Shown here piece after piece: positions 1-6,439 of a stretch of DNA of 64,000 bases. The stretch's first letter is position 1. Each line of letters starts with the position of its first letter. This stretch comes from Bacillus sp. EB01 (GTDB lineage: Bacteria; Bacillota; Bacilli; Bacillales; Cytobacillaceae): NCBI RefSeq assembly GCF_000613125.1, contig NZ_HG964497.1, positions 1,374,011 to 1,438,010 on the forward strand, read 5' to 3'. A program made the translations under genes and the position numbers. Below the pieces are notes generated by a model that saw nothing but the letters and a program-made list of their open reading frames with translations, did no database searches and was not told where the DNA came from.

Positions 1-13
1 GGAAAATAAAGAA

Positions 14-53
14 GGCCCCCGCCCGGTTGCAGTTGAGTGCAAACCTGGGGGCC
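14..53 (-). terminator. Terminator of the heme O synthase gene
   Basis: GGCCCCC at 14-20 pairs with GGGGGCC at 47-53, and the inner arms GTTGCA/TGCAAAC extend the stem. Read on the minus strand the hairpin is followed by a T-rich tract (positions 13 to 1), as expected for an intrinsic terminator just after the minus-strand gene that ends at 61. Confidence 0.75.
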
Positions 54-60
54 CCCTAAC

Positions 61-924
61 CTAATATATGGGCAGTGTCACGATGATCATAAGTAAAAAG
101 ATGATCATAATGTAATTAACGGAATAAAGAAACAGCAGCCTCGCCCATTTCAAGTCACTTTTTGCAAAAAAACCTTTAATCGCGATGGCCAGGAAACCGA
201 TATTCATGATGGTCGCCAGTCCGACGAATACCCAGCCAAGCGGCCATAAATAAAATGGCAGCGGCACAAGGCACAGGCTATAAATGAGGATTTGCCGCTT
301 CGTGACAGCCATCCCGTGTACGACTGGCAGCATTGCCACCTTAGCAGCTTTGTACTCATCATGTTTCCTGATTGCAATTGCAAAGGTGTGTGGCATTTGC
401 CAGAAAAACAGAATCAGAAACAGGATGATTGGGATCACCTGAAAACTCGAATCGAGTGCGCTCCAGCCAATCAGCGGCGGAACTGCACCGGAAATACTTC
501 CAATTACTGTGTTCAATGTGTAGCGGCGCTTCGACCACATCGTATACAAAAGCACATATGTTACCCAGCCGACCAAGGCATAAAGTGTTGCTTCAAGCGA
601 GACAAACAGAAGCATGGCCAGGCCGATCACGGACAAGACAAGCCCGGTAATAAGAACGGCTCGAAGCGAAAAACGCCCCGTTACCGTTGGCCGTTTCTTC
701 GTCCGCTCCATAATCCGATCAATGTCAACATCGTACCAGTTATTAAGCACAAGCGCCCCCGCCATCACAAGCGTACTCCCCACAACCGTCAGCAAAAACA
801 CATCCAAGTGTGCCAAGAACGAAAACCCATTCCACCACACCGCCAACCAAAACCCACTAAACACCGGCAGCACATTCGCCACCAAAACCGAACCCTTAAA
901 CAACAGCTTAATGTCATTTAACAT
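61..924 (-). CDS. ctaB: Protoheme IX farnesyltransferase (heme O synthase)
   Basis: UbiA-family polytopic membrane prenyltransferase of 287 residues that adds a farnesyl group to heme B to make heme O for cytochrome oxidases. The Asp-rich prenyl-diphosphate motif is NNWYDVDID (about residues 61-69). A second family block, YTMWSKRRYTLNT followed by GAVPPLIGWSA, lies near residues 126-155, and MPHTFAIAIRKHDEY near 175. About eight to nine hydrophobic segments are visible. The N-terminus is short compared with many CtaB proteins: an in-frame TGA sits only nine bases before the ATG. The bases just upstream belong to a REP-like repeat, whose AAAGGGG may act as the ribosome binding site 11 nt from the ATG. 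No oxidase genes are adjacent, so this may be a second, stand-alone copy. Confidence 0.9.
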   Translation of the reverse strand: MLNDIKLLFKGSVLVANVLPVFSGFWLAVWWNGFSFLAHLDVFLLTVVGSTLVMAGALVLNNWYDVDIDRIMERTKKRPTVTGRFSLRAVLITGLVLSVIGLAMLLFVSLEATLYALVGWVTYVLLYTMWSKRRYTLNTVIGSISGAVPPLIGWSALDSSFQVIPIILFLILFFWQMPHTFAIAIRKHDEYKAAKVAMLPVVHGMAVTKRQILIYSLCLVPLPFYLWPLGWVFVGLATIMNIGFLAIAIKGFFAKSDLKWARLLFLYSVNYIMIIFLLMIIVTLPIY

Positions 925-926
925 TT

Positions 927-1007
927 GGGGTCAGACCCCTTTCGTGGACATTCTGCCTCTCAAACCCGCATTCTTAGGGGGTGTGTCCTTCTGTAGTGGA
1001 CAATATG
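927..1007 (+). repeat. REP-like element, copy 1 (core GGGGTCAGACCCC)
   Basis: The core palindrome GGGGTCAGACCCC is at 927-939, followed rightwards by a tail with GTGGAC, GTGTCC and GTGGAC blocks. This tail is longer than in the other copies. It lies directly before the ctaB start codon. Together with the inverted copy ending at 2288 it brackets the RAYT gene. Confidence 0.8.
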
Positions 1008-1194
1008 AGGCTAACAAATCCGTACTTGTTTTAGCTCTATTAACTAATATGTTGGTCTTTTTTGCAAGCAAGATGCCCGCCGGTAAGATTCTCAACATGC
1101 AGGCGGGCTGATTCGTTCTGTTATTATAATTTTTCCGCAAGGTTTTTAAACACATGCAAAATATGTTCCGAAATAAAAAGACACCTATTAACTG

Positions 1195-1779
1195 CTAAAG
1201 GAAGAATATAGAAGGGAGAGGACTTTCAGTGAATTCAAGATCAATTGTTGGAGTGTTAACATAGTGGATGTAGTTTGCAGTTTGTGGTTCGGGGAAGTAA
1301 CCCAAAATTCTGTCAGTCTTTACATAAGGAGAACTCTCCAAACCGGCATATGTCCGATAGCTGCTCCATTCATACTCTTCCAGACTCATGACCATAGCGG
1401 CCTTCAACGGATTACGATGGATATACCTGCTCAGGTCCACCTCATAGTCCACAGAATCGACTAATTCCGAACCGTAGCGCTTGTCAAACACATGCCCGGC
1501 ATAATCATACTTCTTGTTAAAATACGCTGCATACAAGGAGTTCAAGTATTGCATAATCTTCCATGGCGGGTCATTTATTGTCTCAATTTGCAAATGAACA
1601 TGGTTCGTCATCAAACAAAAGGCATGAAGCACAAAATGGTACTTTTTTCTCGCTTTTTCCAACAGGCACAAAAACTTCAGATAATCCTCCTCATCAAAAA
1701 ATAACATCTCTTTCCGAATTCCTCTGCTAGTCAAATGAAAGATCGCTCCAGGATACCAGCTTCGTCTTTTTCGCGGCAA
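1195..1779 (-). CDS. REP-associated tyrosine transposase (RAYT), Y1/IS200-like family
   Basis: A 194-residue member of the Y1 transposase superfamily of the REP-associated type. It has the N-terminal block WYPGAIFHLTSRG, the metal-binding HUH motif TNHVHLQ (about residues 58-64) and the C-terminal block LSRYIHRNPLKA with EYEWSSYRTYAG. A tyrosine in the second half would be the nucleophile. Translation most likely starts at a TTG, eight bases after an AGGAGG (minus strand, about 1788-1793); a nearby ATG is out of frame. The gene stands alone and no terminal IS ends are seen, as is usual for domesticated RAYTs. REP-like elements flank it at 927 and 2288 in opposite orientation with tails pointing inwards, so these repeats are its likely substrates (inference). 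Confidence 0.85.
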   Translation of the reverse strand: MPRKRRSWYPGAIFHLTSRGIRKEMLFFDEEDYLKFLCLLEKARKKYHFVLHAFCLMTNHVHLQIETINDPPWKIMQYLNSLYAAYFNKKYDYAGHVFDKRYGSELVDSVDYEVDLSRYIHRNPLKAAMVMSLEEYEWSSYRTYAGLESSPYVKTDRILGYFPEPQTANYIHYVNTPTIDLEFTESPLPSIFFL

Positions 1780-2231
1780 AATCCATACCTCCTAAAAATA
1801 GAAATAAAAAACATAAAAAACCGGGCTAGTAAAGGGAACCCTTAATAGTGTGGGGGGTCTTAATCTCACTTTTGATTGGATTGCCAGTCCCGCAAAGCCC
1901 GATTGGTTTCCTAATGCTTAATTCCAGTGAAAATCATAGTATACGCCAGTCGGTTTTTAGAGCTAGTTAGCCTCTTGGGTGACCTCCCGCCTTAAATCGA
2001 AATCAACTAAATCGATTGTATAAGAGAAAAATAGAGTAATAGAAGAAACAGCGCGAAGAAAAAATAGAAGGACCTTAACTTTGAAGAATCAGAAGAATTA
2101 GTAGAAGAAAAAATCCGCGGATACATCCAAACCCGTACCTTTTACAAATTCCACCAACCAGCACGAAACTCCTCCTTCCCAACAACAAAAATTCCTCGAA
2201 CAACTCATTAAACACCCCCGCCTCCCGCACA

Positions 2232-2288
2232 CCTGTCCACCTGAAAAAGACAAAAGAGTAAGAAAGTCCACGGGAGGGGTCTGACCCC
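2232..2288 (-). repeat. REP-like element, copy 2
   Basis: Core GGGGTCTGACCCC at 2276-2288 with the tail to the left (GTCCAC blocks at about 2235 and 2266). It is in the opposite orientation to copy 1, so the two copies bracket the RAYT gene head-in. Confidence 0.8.
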
Positions 2289-2294
2289 TAAAAA

Positions 2295-2320
2295 GTTTAT
2301 CCCCTTATCCTAAGGGGAAC
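2295..2320 (+). promoter_or_regulatory. Candidate sigma-B promoter of the general stress gene
   Basis: GTTTAT (2295-2300), 14 bases, then GGGAAC (2315-2320). This resembles the sigma-B consensus GTTTaa-N13-15-GGGwAw. It lies about 74 bases before the start of a gene whose family is typically sigma-B dependent in Bacillus. Confidence 0.45.
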
Positions 2321-2393
2321 GTGTTATGTATGGGGCATGTTCGTGGAAATGGCATGCTTTGTAGGTCGTTAGTATGAAGGAGGAGGAACAATT

Positions 2394-2930
2394 ATGGAGA
2401 AGCAAATTATCGGTGGTGTGTTTGAGAGCCAGGACGAAGCGGTTCGGGCGATTGAAACGCTGAAGGCGAAGGGTTTTGACCCGAACAACCTCTCTGTTTT
2501 TGCGAAAAGCAACGATGTTGTAGATGAAATCGAGGTACAGACTGACGTTGAACCAGTTGACAGTGAAGAAAATCCAACTAAAAAAATGGGTAAGGGCTTT
2601 GGGATCGGAGCCGGAACTGGCGGCGTCATCGGCGGAGTTACCGGGCTGATTGCTGAAATCGGACTGCTCGCAATCCCTGGAATCGGCCCGTTAGCCGCAG
2701 CTGGTCCATTGGCGGCAACTCTGACCGGAGCAGCAATCGGTGCAACTGGCGGAGGAATTGTCGGCGCCCTCACTGGGGCTGGCGTTTCCGAAACGGAAGC
2801 AAAGGAATACGAAAAATTCGTTAAAGAAGGCAATATTCTTATCTTCGCCGAAGTTGAAGAGCATCAGCGCCAAGAAATCCAGCAGGTCTTTACCGACGCT
2901 AAGTCGCTAAATAGGCATATGTATTTGTAG
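2394..2930 (+). CDS. General stress protein, YflT/17M-like
   Basis: A 178-residue protein with the N-terminal YflT-type fold (IIGGVFESQDEAVRAIETLKAKGFDPNNLSVFAK), an acidic linker, a glycine-rich hydrophobic hairpin (residues about 67-130, GFGIGAGTGGVIGG and GAAIGATGGGIVGAL) and a C-terminal segment (EYEKFVKEGNILIFAEVE). The central part could insert in or lie on the membrane. The biochemical role of the family is unknown; members are general stress proteins. The start follows a strong GGAGGAGG, a sigma-B-like promoter lies upstream, and a clear terminator follows at once, so the gene is monocistronic. Confidence 0.8.
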   Translation: MEKQIIGGVFESQDEAVRAIETLKAKGFDPNNLSVFAKSNDVVDEIEVQTDVEPVDSEENPTKKMGKGFGIGAGTGGVIGGVTGLIAEIGLLAIPGIGPLAAAGPLAATLTGAAIGATGGGIVGALTGAGVSETEAKEYEKFVKEGNILIFAEVEEHQRQEIQQVFTDAKSLNRHMYL

Positions 2931-2937
2931 CAAATTA

Positions 2938-2967
2938 GGCCAGGCGGCTGCCTGGCCTTTACTTTTT
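2938..2967 (+). terminator. Terminator of the general stress gene
   Basis: GGCCAGGC/GCCTGGCC perfect stem with a four-base loop, followed by TTTACTTTTTT, eight bases after the stop codon. Confidence 0.9.
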
Positions 2968-3018
2968 TGAAAATCGGGCTACGCCCTCTTGCCAGCATCC
3001 AACCTAAACTGCACGAGA

Positions 3019-3204
3019 CTATTGTTGAAGGAGGACACCATCTACATACAATCCGACAGTGCTTGAGACTTTTTCCACGGAAATTACGGTTTGGCCTGAT
3101 TTCCCTGGATATTCATCCCCAACTTCGGAAAGTTCAGCCCCTTCCACTACTAGGTTTCCTAACCCAGATAGATAGAGCTGATCATTTTTCGCGAACAGAA
3201 ATTC
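3019..3204 (-). pseudogene. C-terminal gene remnant, unidentified
   Basis: On the minus strand a frame opens after a TAA at 3207-3205 and runs 61 codons to a TAG at 3021-3019. It has no usable start codon or ribosome binding site. The translation (for example QLYLSGLGNLVVEGAEL, then SGQTVISVEKVSSTVGLYVD) has the composition of a real beta-rich protein and looks like the tail of a decayed gene. The plus-strand open frame over the same bases is proline/leucine-rich and looks like its shadow. Family not recognised. Confidence 0.35.
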
Positions 3205-3234
3205 TTAATAAAGAACAACTAACTTTATTGTAAA

Positions 3235-3456
3235 TTAAGCAATAGTTGAATGATGACCTTTTCGTTCGACAGCCGAGAATTTACAAACGACAAAAATTAA
3301 AAGTAAAAAAGCATTGACTACGGCCAATGCATAAAAAGTGAGGAGGTAGAAACGAACTGCTAAGGAACCTACTAATTGTCCCTCCCCACAAGTATAAATT
3401 AAACAATTGTTGAATAAAAGGATAATTAGCAGACAAAAATCGCAGTAAATACGCAT
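3235..3456 (-). CDS. Possible small membrane protein
   Basis: A 73-residue frame beginning MRIYCDFCLLIILLFNN with two or three hydrophobic segments and a basic tail (KFSAVERKGHHSTIA). The alternation of membrane and basic segments looks protein-like. However, no ribosome binding site precedes the ATG, and the upstream extension runs into the divergent gene at 3545. Function unknown; it may be non-coding. Confidence 0.35.
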   Translation of the reverse strand: MRIYCDFCLLIILLFNNCLIYTCGEGQLVGSLAVRFYLLTFYALAVVNAFLLLIFVVCKFSAVERKGHHSTIA

Positions 3457-3544
3457 TTTTTGTAGAAGGAAAGTTATTAAAATCACTGGCTTAATTTTGT
3501 AAGATGAAAACAAGAAAGATACATCACTTAACCAGGAGAACCTG

Positions 3545-4480
3545 ATGACTACTACACTACGCAATTATATCTTTCTCATTTTTCTTCTCCCCAGTATTGG
3601 GGCTACAATCCTATACATTGACATTCCGAAAGAATTAGAATGGAATATCATTTTATTCCTGTTTATCATGGTCATTTTTGATCAAGTCAATCTCAAGGTA
3701 TTTTCAGGCTTTGGTTATTCCTTCTTTAACGTGATCTTGTCCTTAATCATCTTTGACAGGTTTTCAATTGTATACGGCATCCTTTATCTCTTGTTGGATG
3801 CACTAGTATCAATCCTTATTCAAAAACGCGGACGCCTACACACCATCATTTCACTTACATCCATCTACCTTTTGATCATTATTTTTTGCAATGAAATCTA
3901 TAATGAATATAGTGACAAGGATTATTTGGCTCGCTATTTAACGACTTTGGGTATGCTACTCCTAACCATTCTGTTAAAATATCTTTATGTATTCCTCGAA
4001 ACTGGAATCGTGTCAACTAAGCTTTTTCTGGAAAGATTCGGTCCGATGGTATTCGAAGTGTTATTAATTTTTCCTATTCTTGCTTTCTTTGACCAGTTGA
4101 TTGTAAATCTAGTCCTTTTGCTCTTTTTATCCTATTATACATTTATTGGTTATTTTCATAAGAAGCTGATTTCAATAAACCAGGCTCATATTGATGCAAT
4201 TACTGAAAAAATTACATACAACTACAATATCAATGTTCTCTTCCTCGACTTAAAGGAAATAAAGGGCGTTTTTCATGCAGGAGAACGGCTTGTAGTCATT
4301 AATGAAAAACTTGATTATCCCGAGCAGTTACAGACACTTATACACGAATTGCTTCACTTTCATTTGAGAAAATATAACCTTCCAAAAAAAGGCGAAGAAG
4401 TTATCGTCACCTTTTGTGAAGCAATCATCAGCTGGTACTACATTGTAACGCTTAAAAATAGACAGTACGAATCTACTTAG
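3545..4480 (+). CDS. Polytopic membrane protein with C-terminal ImmA/IrrE-like zinc-protease domain
   Basis: A 311-residue protein. Residues 1 to about 215 form about seven hydrophobic segments (NYIFLIFLLPSIGATILYI, and later VLLIFPILAFFDQLIVNLVLLLFL). The cytosolic tail contains HELLHFH (about residues 267-273), an HExxH zinc signature. It is preceded by LVVINEKLDYPEQLQTLI and followed by a possible third ligand in EEVIVTFCEA. This arrangement resembles the gluzincin-like ImmA/IrrE group, which cleaves or inactivates Xre-type repressors. The start follows AGGAG by seven bases. An Xre regulator begins 16 bases downstream, so the two are probably co-transcribed. A multi-TM module fused to an ImmA-like domain suggests a membrane signal gating proteolysis (inference). 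Confidence 0.65.
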   Translation: MTTTLRNYIFLIFLLPSIGATILYIDIPKELEWNIILFLFIMVIFDQVNLKVFSGFGYSFFNVILSLIIFDRFSIVYGILYLLLDALVSILIQKRGRLHTIISLTSIYLLIIIFCNEIYNEYSDKDYLARYLTTLGMLLLTILLKYLYVFLETGIVSTKLFLERFGPMVFEVLLIFPILAFFDQLIVNLVLLLFLSYYTFIGYFHKKLISINQAHIDAITEKITYNYNINVLFLDLKEIKGVFHAGERLVVINEKLDYPEQLQTLIHELLHFHLRKYNLPKKGEEVIVTFCEAIISWYYIVTLKNRQYEST

Positions 4481-4496
4481 GGAAGTGGGAAATCAT

Positions 4497-4835
4497 ATGT
4501 CAACGCCATTGGGGCAGGAATTGAGAAGACTTAGGCAGGAAAAGGGGTTAAGGTTGGAGGATGTGGCACACGGTACAGGTGTCTCCCTCCAATATTTAAG
4601 TATGATTGAAAAAGGAAATCGAAAATCTGTATCCTTTGAGATCATGGCGGATATTTCAAGATTTTATGGCGTTCCACTTGAGTATTTTACCGCTTTCATT
4701 AAGGAGGAAGACACAGCTCCATTAACAGATGTTGAAATTATGCTCTGGCAGGCCATTAACGAAAAGGTTCGTGATGATATTTACTACAAAAAAGGAAAAT
4801 CCTTAAAACGCATCCTTGAAAAACTCTTTAAGTAA
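4497..4835 (+). CDS. Xre-family HTH transcriptional regulator
   Basis: A 112-residue protein with an N-terminal HTH_3 domain (GQELRRLRQEKGLRLEDVAHGTGVSLQYLSMIEKGNRK, about residues 6-43) and an alpha-helical tail rich in Lys/Glu. The ATG at 4497 is preferred over an in-frame GTG at 4485 because GGGAAGTGGG then sits at normal spacing. It lies 16 bases after the membrane protease-like gene. By analogy with ImmR/ImmA it could be a repressor whose activity is set by that partner. Its own target operators were not found by eye. Confidence 0.8.
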   Translation: MSTPLGQELRRLRQEKGLRLEDVAHGTGVSLQYLSMIEKGNRKSVSFEIMADISRFYGVPLEYFTAFIKEEDTAPLTDVEIMLWQAINEKVRDDIYYKKGKSLKRILEKLFK

Positions 4836-4863
4836 GAAAAGGTTTAAAAAAAGTAAAACATCC

Positions 4864-4893
4864 TTGACAGACAACCCTCCCTACCCTCATAAT
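4864..4893 (+). promoter_or_regulatory. Sigma-A promoter of the proline T-box transcript
   Basis: TTGACA (4864-4869), 18 bases, CATAAT (4888-4893), placed about 50 bases before stem I of the T-box. Confidence 0.7.
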
Positions 4894-4939
4894 GACAATT
4901 AAACTCAGAAAATTCACACAATCTTACCTATATAGCAAA

Positions 4940-5195
4940 GCAATGATTAAGGCCAGTAAATGGAACATGGCGAAAGAGAGTGAAGCCCACCGGCTGAAAG
5001 GCTTCACCGTCCTCTGGAACATTGAACCTACCTTATGAGCTGCCAGGCAAACCTGGCCGCCCCTCCAGCGATACAGGAGTTGAGTAGCCAAATGTGTAAG
5101 TCCGGCCATTGTGCCGCACAACCAAGCATTTAGGCTAATAAAGGTGGTACCACGGAAGAATGGCCTTTCGTCCTTTGCGGATGAAAGGCCTTTTT
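4940..5195 (+). ncRNA. T-box riboswitch, proline-specific (CCU specifier)
   Basis: The T-box sequence AAGGTGGTACCACGG is at 5141-5155. It is followed by an intrinsic terminator GGCCTTTC/GAAAGGCC plus TTTTT (5162-5195). In stem I the loop-E half AGTA (4955-4958) faces GAA-CCT (5024-5029), so the specifier codon reads CCU, proline. The UGGU in the T-box can pair with an ACCA tRNA end. Uncharged tRNA-Pro would favour antitermination and read-through into proC. This matches the amino acid made by the downstream gene. Confidence 0.9.
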
Positions 5196-5211
5196 GCATT
5201 TATTTTTACAA

Positions 5212-5420
5212 GAAAAGCGCAAGCGCCTTGACCAGCACCGTATGGACACCTCGAAAAAGCTATCACTTTTTCTTCGTGCGATGCTGATGCTGCCGAAGCC
5301 TTCCTTGTGGAGGGCCTCGAAGGAGTTAAAGGAAACACGGCGAGCGCTAGCGAATCGATGTTGACTTATCGTAACGAGGGGACCGAAGTACACTAGGCGC
5401 TAGGCGCTGGAGCTAGACAT
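5212..5420. repeat. ~210-bp interspersed element between T-box and proC
   Basis: It begins AGAAAAGCGCAAGCGCC and ends TAGGCGCTGGAGCTAGACA, with GC-rich partly complementary ends (GCGCAAGCGCCTTG versus TAGGCGCTAGGCGC) and internal complementary patches. From memory, elements with these ends occur in intergenic regions of several Bacillus relatives; I could not check this. It fills the untranslated leader between the T-box terminator and the proC ribosome binding site, and no gene is seen in it. Confidence 0.6.
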
Positions 5421-5439
5421 TAAAAAAGGAGGAGTTCCT

Positions 5440-6291
5440 ATGAAAAAGCTAGTTTTAATCGGAGCTGGATCGATCGCGGAAGCGTTGATCTCAGGAATCA
5501 TTGCAAATGGCCTGATTGAAAGCCGTAACATCTGGGTAACAAACAGAAGCGACGAGGAACGCCTCCATTTTCTCAGCAAGACCTATGGCGTCACGGTAAC
5601 CTACGAAAAGCACGACTTATTTGCTAATGCTGACGCCGTGATTCTCGCCATGAAGCCAAAGGACGCCAAAGCCGGCTTGCCTCTTGTCCTGCCTTTTATA
5701 ACTGATCAAATGCTGGTCATATCTGTCCTCGCCGGGCTTTCAACCGAAACCATAGAAACCATGGCAAACAAAAATTTTGCCATCGTCCGTGCCATGCCAA
5801 ACACCTCCGCCGCTATCGGAAAATCAGCCACAGGACTCGCCCTAAACAGACACGTCACGTCTCAACAAGCCGAACAGGCAAAAAAACTGTTCGAAACTGT
5901 CGGCCTTGCCACCTTCGTTGAGGAAACCCAGTTGGATGCAGTCACTGGACTTTCAGGCAGCGGGCCTGCTTACATCTATTATCTCGTCGAGGCGATGGAA
6001 AACTCTGCAGCCGAAATTGGCCTTGACCGTCAGTTAGCAAAAGACCTCATCGTCCAAACCTTGATAGGCGCTGCCCAAATGCTCAAGGAATCCGAAAAAC
6101 CTCCGCGCCAGCTCAGGCAGGAAGTCACAAGCCCTGGAGGCACAACCGAAGCAGGCATCAGCGTCCTTGAAAACCATCACGTCCACGAAAGCCTGATTAA
6201 CTGCATTAAGGAAGCCACTGCCCAATCCCGGAAACTCGGACAAATGATCAGCAGTGATATCCAGGATAATCCAAAAATTTTTACTACTTAA
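5440..6291 (+). CDS. proC: Pyrroline-5-carboxylate reductase (ProI-type)
   Basis: A 283-residue cytosolic enzyme that reduces pyrroline-5-carboxylate to proline with NAD(P)H. The Rossmann motif is IGAGSIAEALISG at residues 6-18. The family signature covers LDAVTGLSGSGPAYIYYLVEAM (in two blocks, about 167-188) and EVTSPGGTTEAGI (about 224-236). Length is normal. AAAGGAGGAG lies just before the ATG. The proline T-box upstream identifies it as the biosynthetic, proline-starvation-induced copy, like ProI of B. subtilis. No other proline gene is adjacent. Confidence 0.93.
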   Translation: MKKLVLIGAGSIAEALISGIIANGLIESRNIWVTNRSDEERLHFLSKTYGVTVTYEKHDLFANADAVILAMKPKDAKAGLPLVLPFITDQMLVISVLAGLSTETIETMANKNFAIVRAMPNTSAAIGKSATGLALNRHVTSQQAEQAKKLFETVGLATFVEETQLDAVTGLSGSGPAYIYYLVEAMENSAAEIGLDRQLAKDLIVQTLIGAAQMLKESEKPPRQLRQEVTSPGGTTEAGISVLENHHVHESLINCIKEATAQSRKLGQMISSDIQDNPKIFTT

Positions 6292-6372
6292 CCAAAATGG
6301 GCCAACGCCCTCAGTTCGGCAACTCATTCCAAAAACGGATGCTTTTTCGCCCCACCCATACTAAAAAGCCTA

Positions 6373-6439
6373 AGGGAGTGGAACTGTCCACTCCCTACGC
6401 ACAAAATCATTAAAATGTCCACGACAGGGGTCTGACCCC
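6373..6439 (-). repeat. REP-like element, copy 3
   Basis: Core GGGGTCTGACCCC at 6427-6439 directly touches the stop codon (6440-6442) of the minus-strand peptidase gene. The tail runs left and ends in a 9-bp perfect hairpin GGGAGTGGA/TCCACTCCC (6373-6394), which may also stop transcription from proC. Confidence 0.8.

Larger units (their letters stand above)
1780..2393. other. Gene-free stretch between RAYT and the stress-protein gene
   Basis: About 600 bases with no convincing gene. It holds the RAYT leader, a REP-like copy (about 2232-2288) and a sigma-B-like promoter near 2295-2320. A short open stretch near 2080-2210 (EESEELVEEKIRGYIQ...) could be transposase debris, but it is too short to identify. 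Confidence 0.6.

Noticed and set aside
931-1155. 74-codon minus-strand frame over the REP copy near ctaB
   Set aside because: It reads through the REP-like repeat, has no ribosome binding site and has an unnatural composition.
1955-1972. GTTTTTAGAGCTAG resembling a Cas9 CRISPR repeat/tracr start
   Set aside because: A single occurrence with no repeat, anti-repeat, spacer or cas gene anywhere in the window.
2080-2210. Short frame EESEELVEEKIRGYIQ..., possible IS3 transposase debris
   Set aside because: Too short and too diverged to assign; no IS ends nearby.
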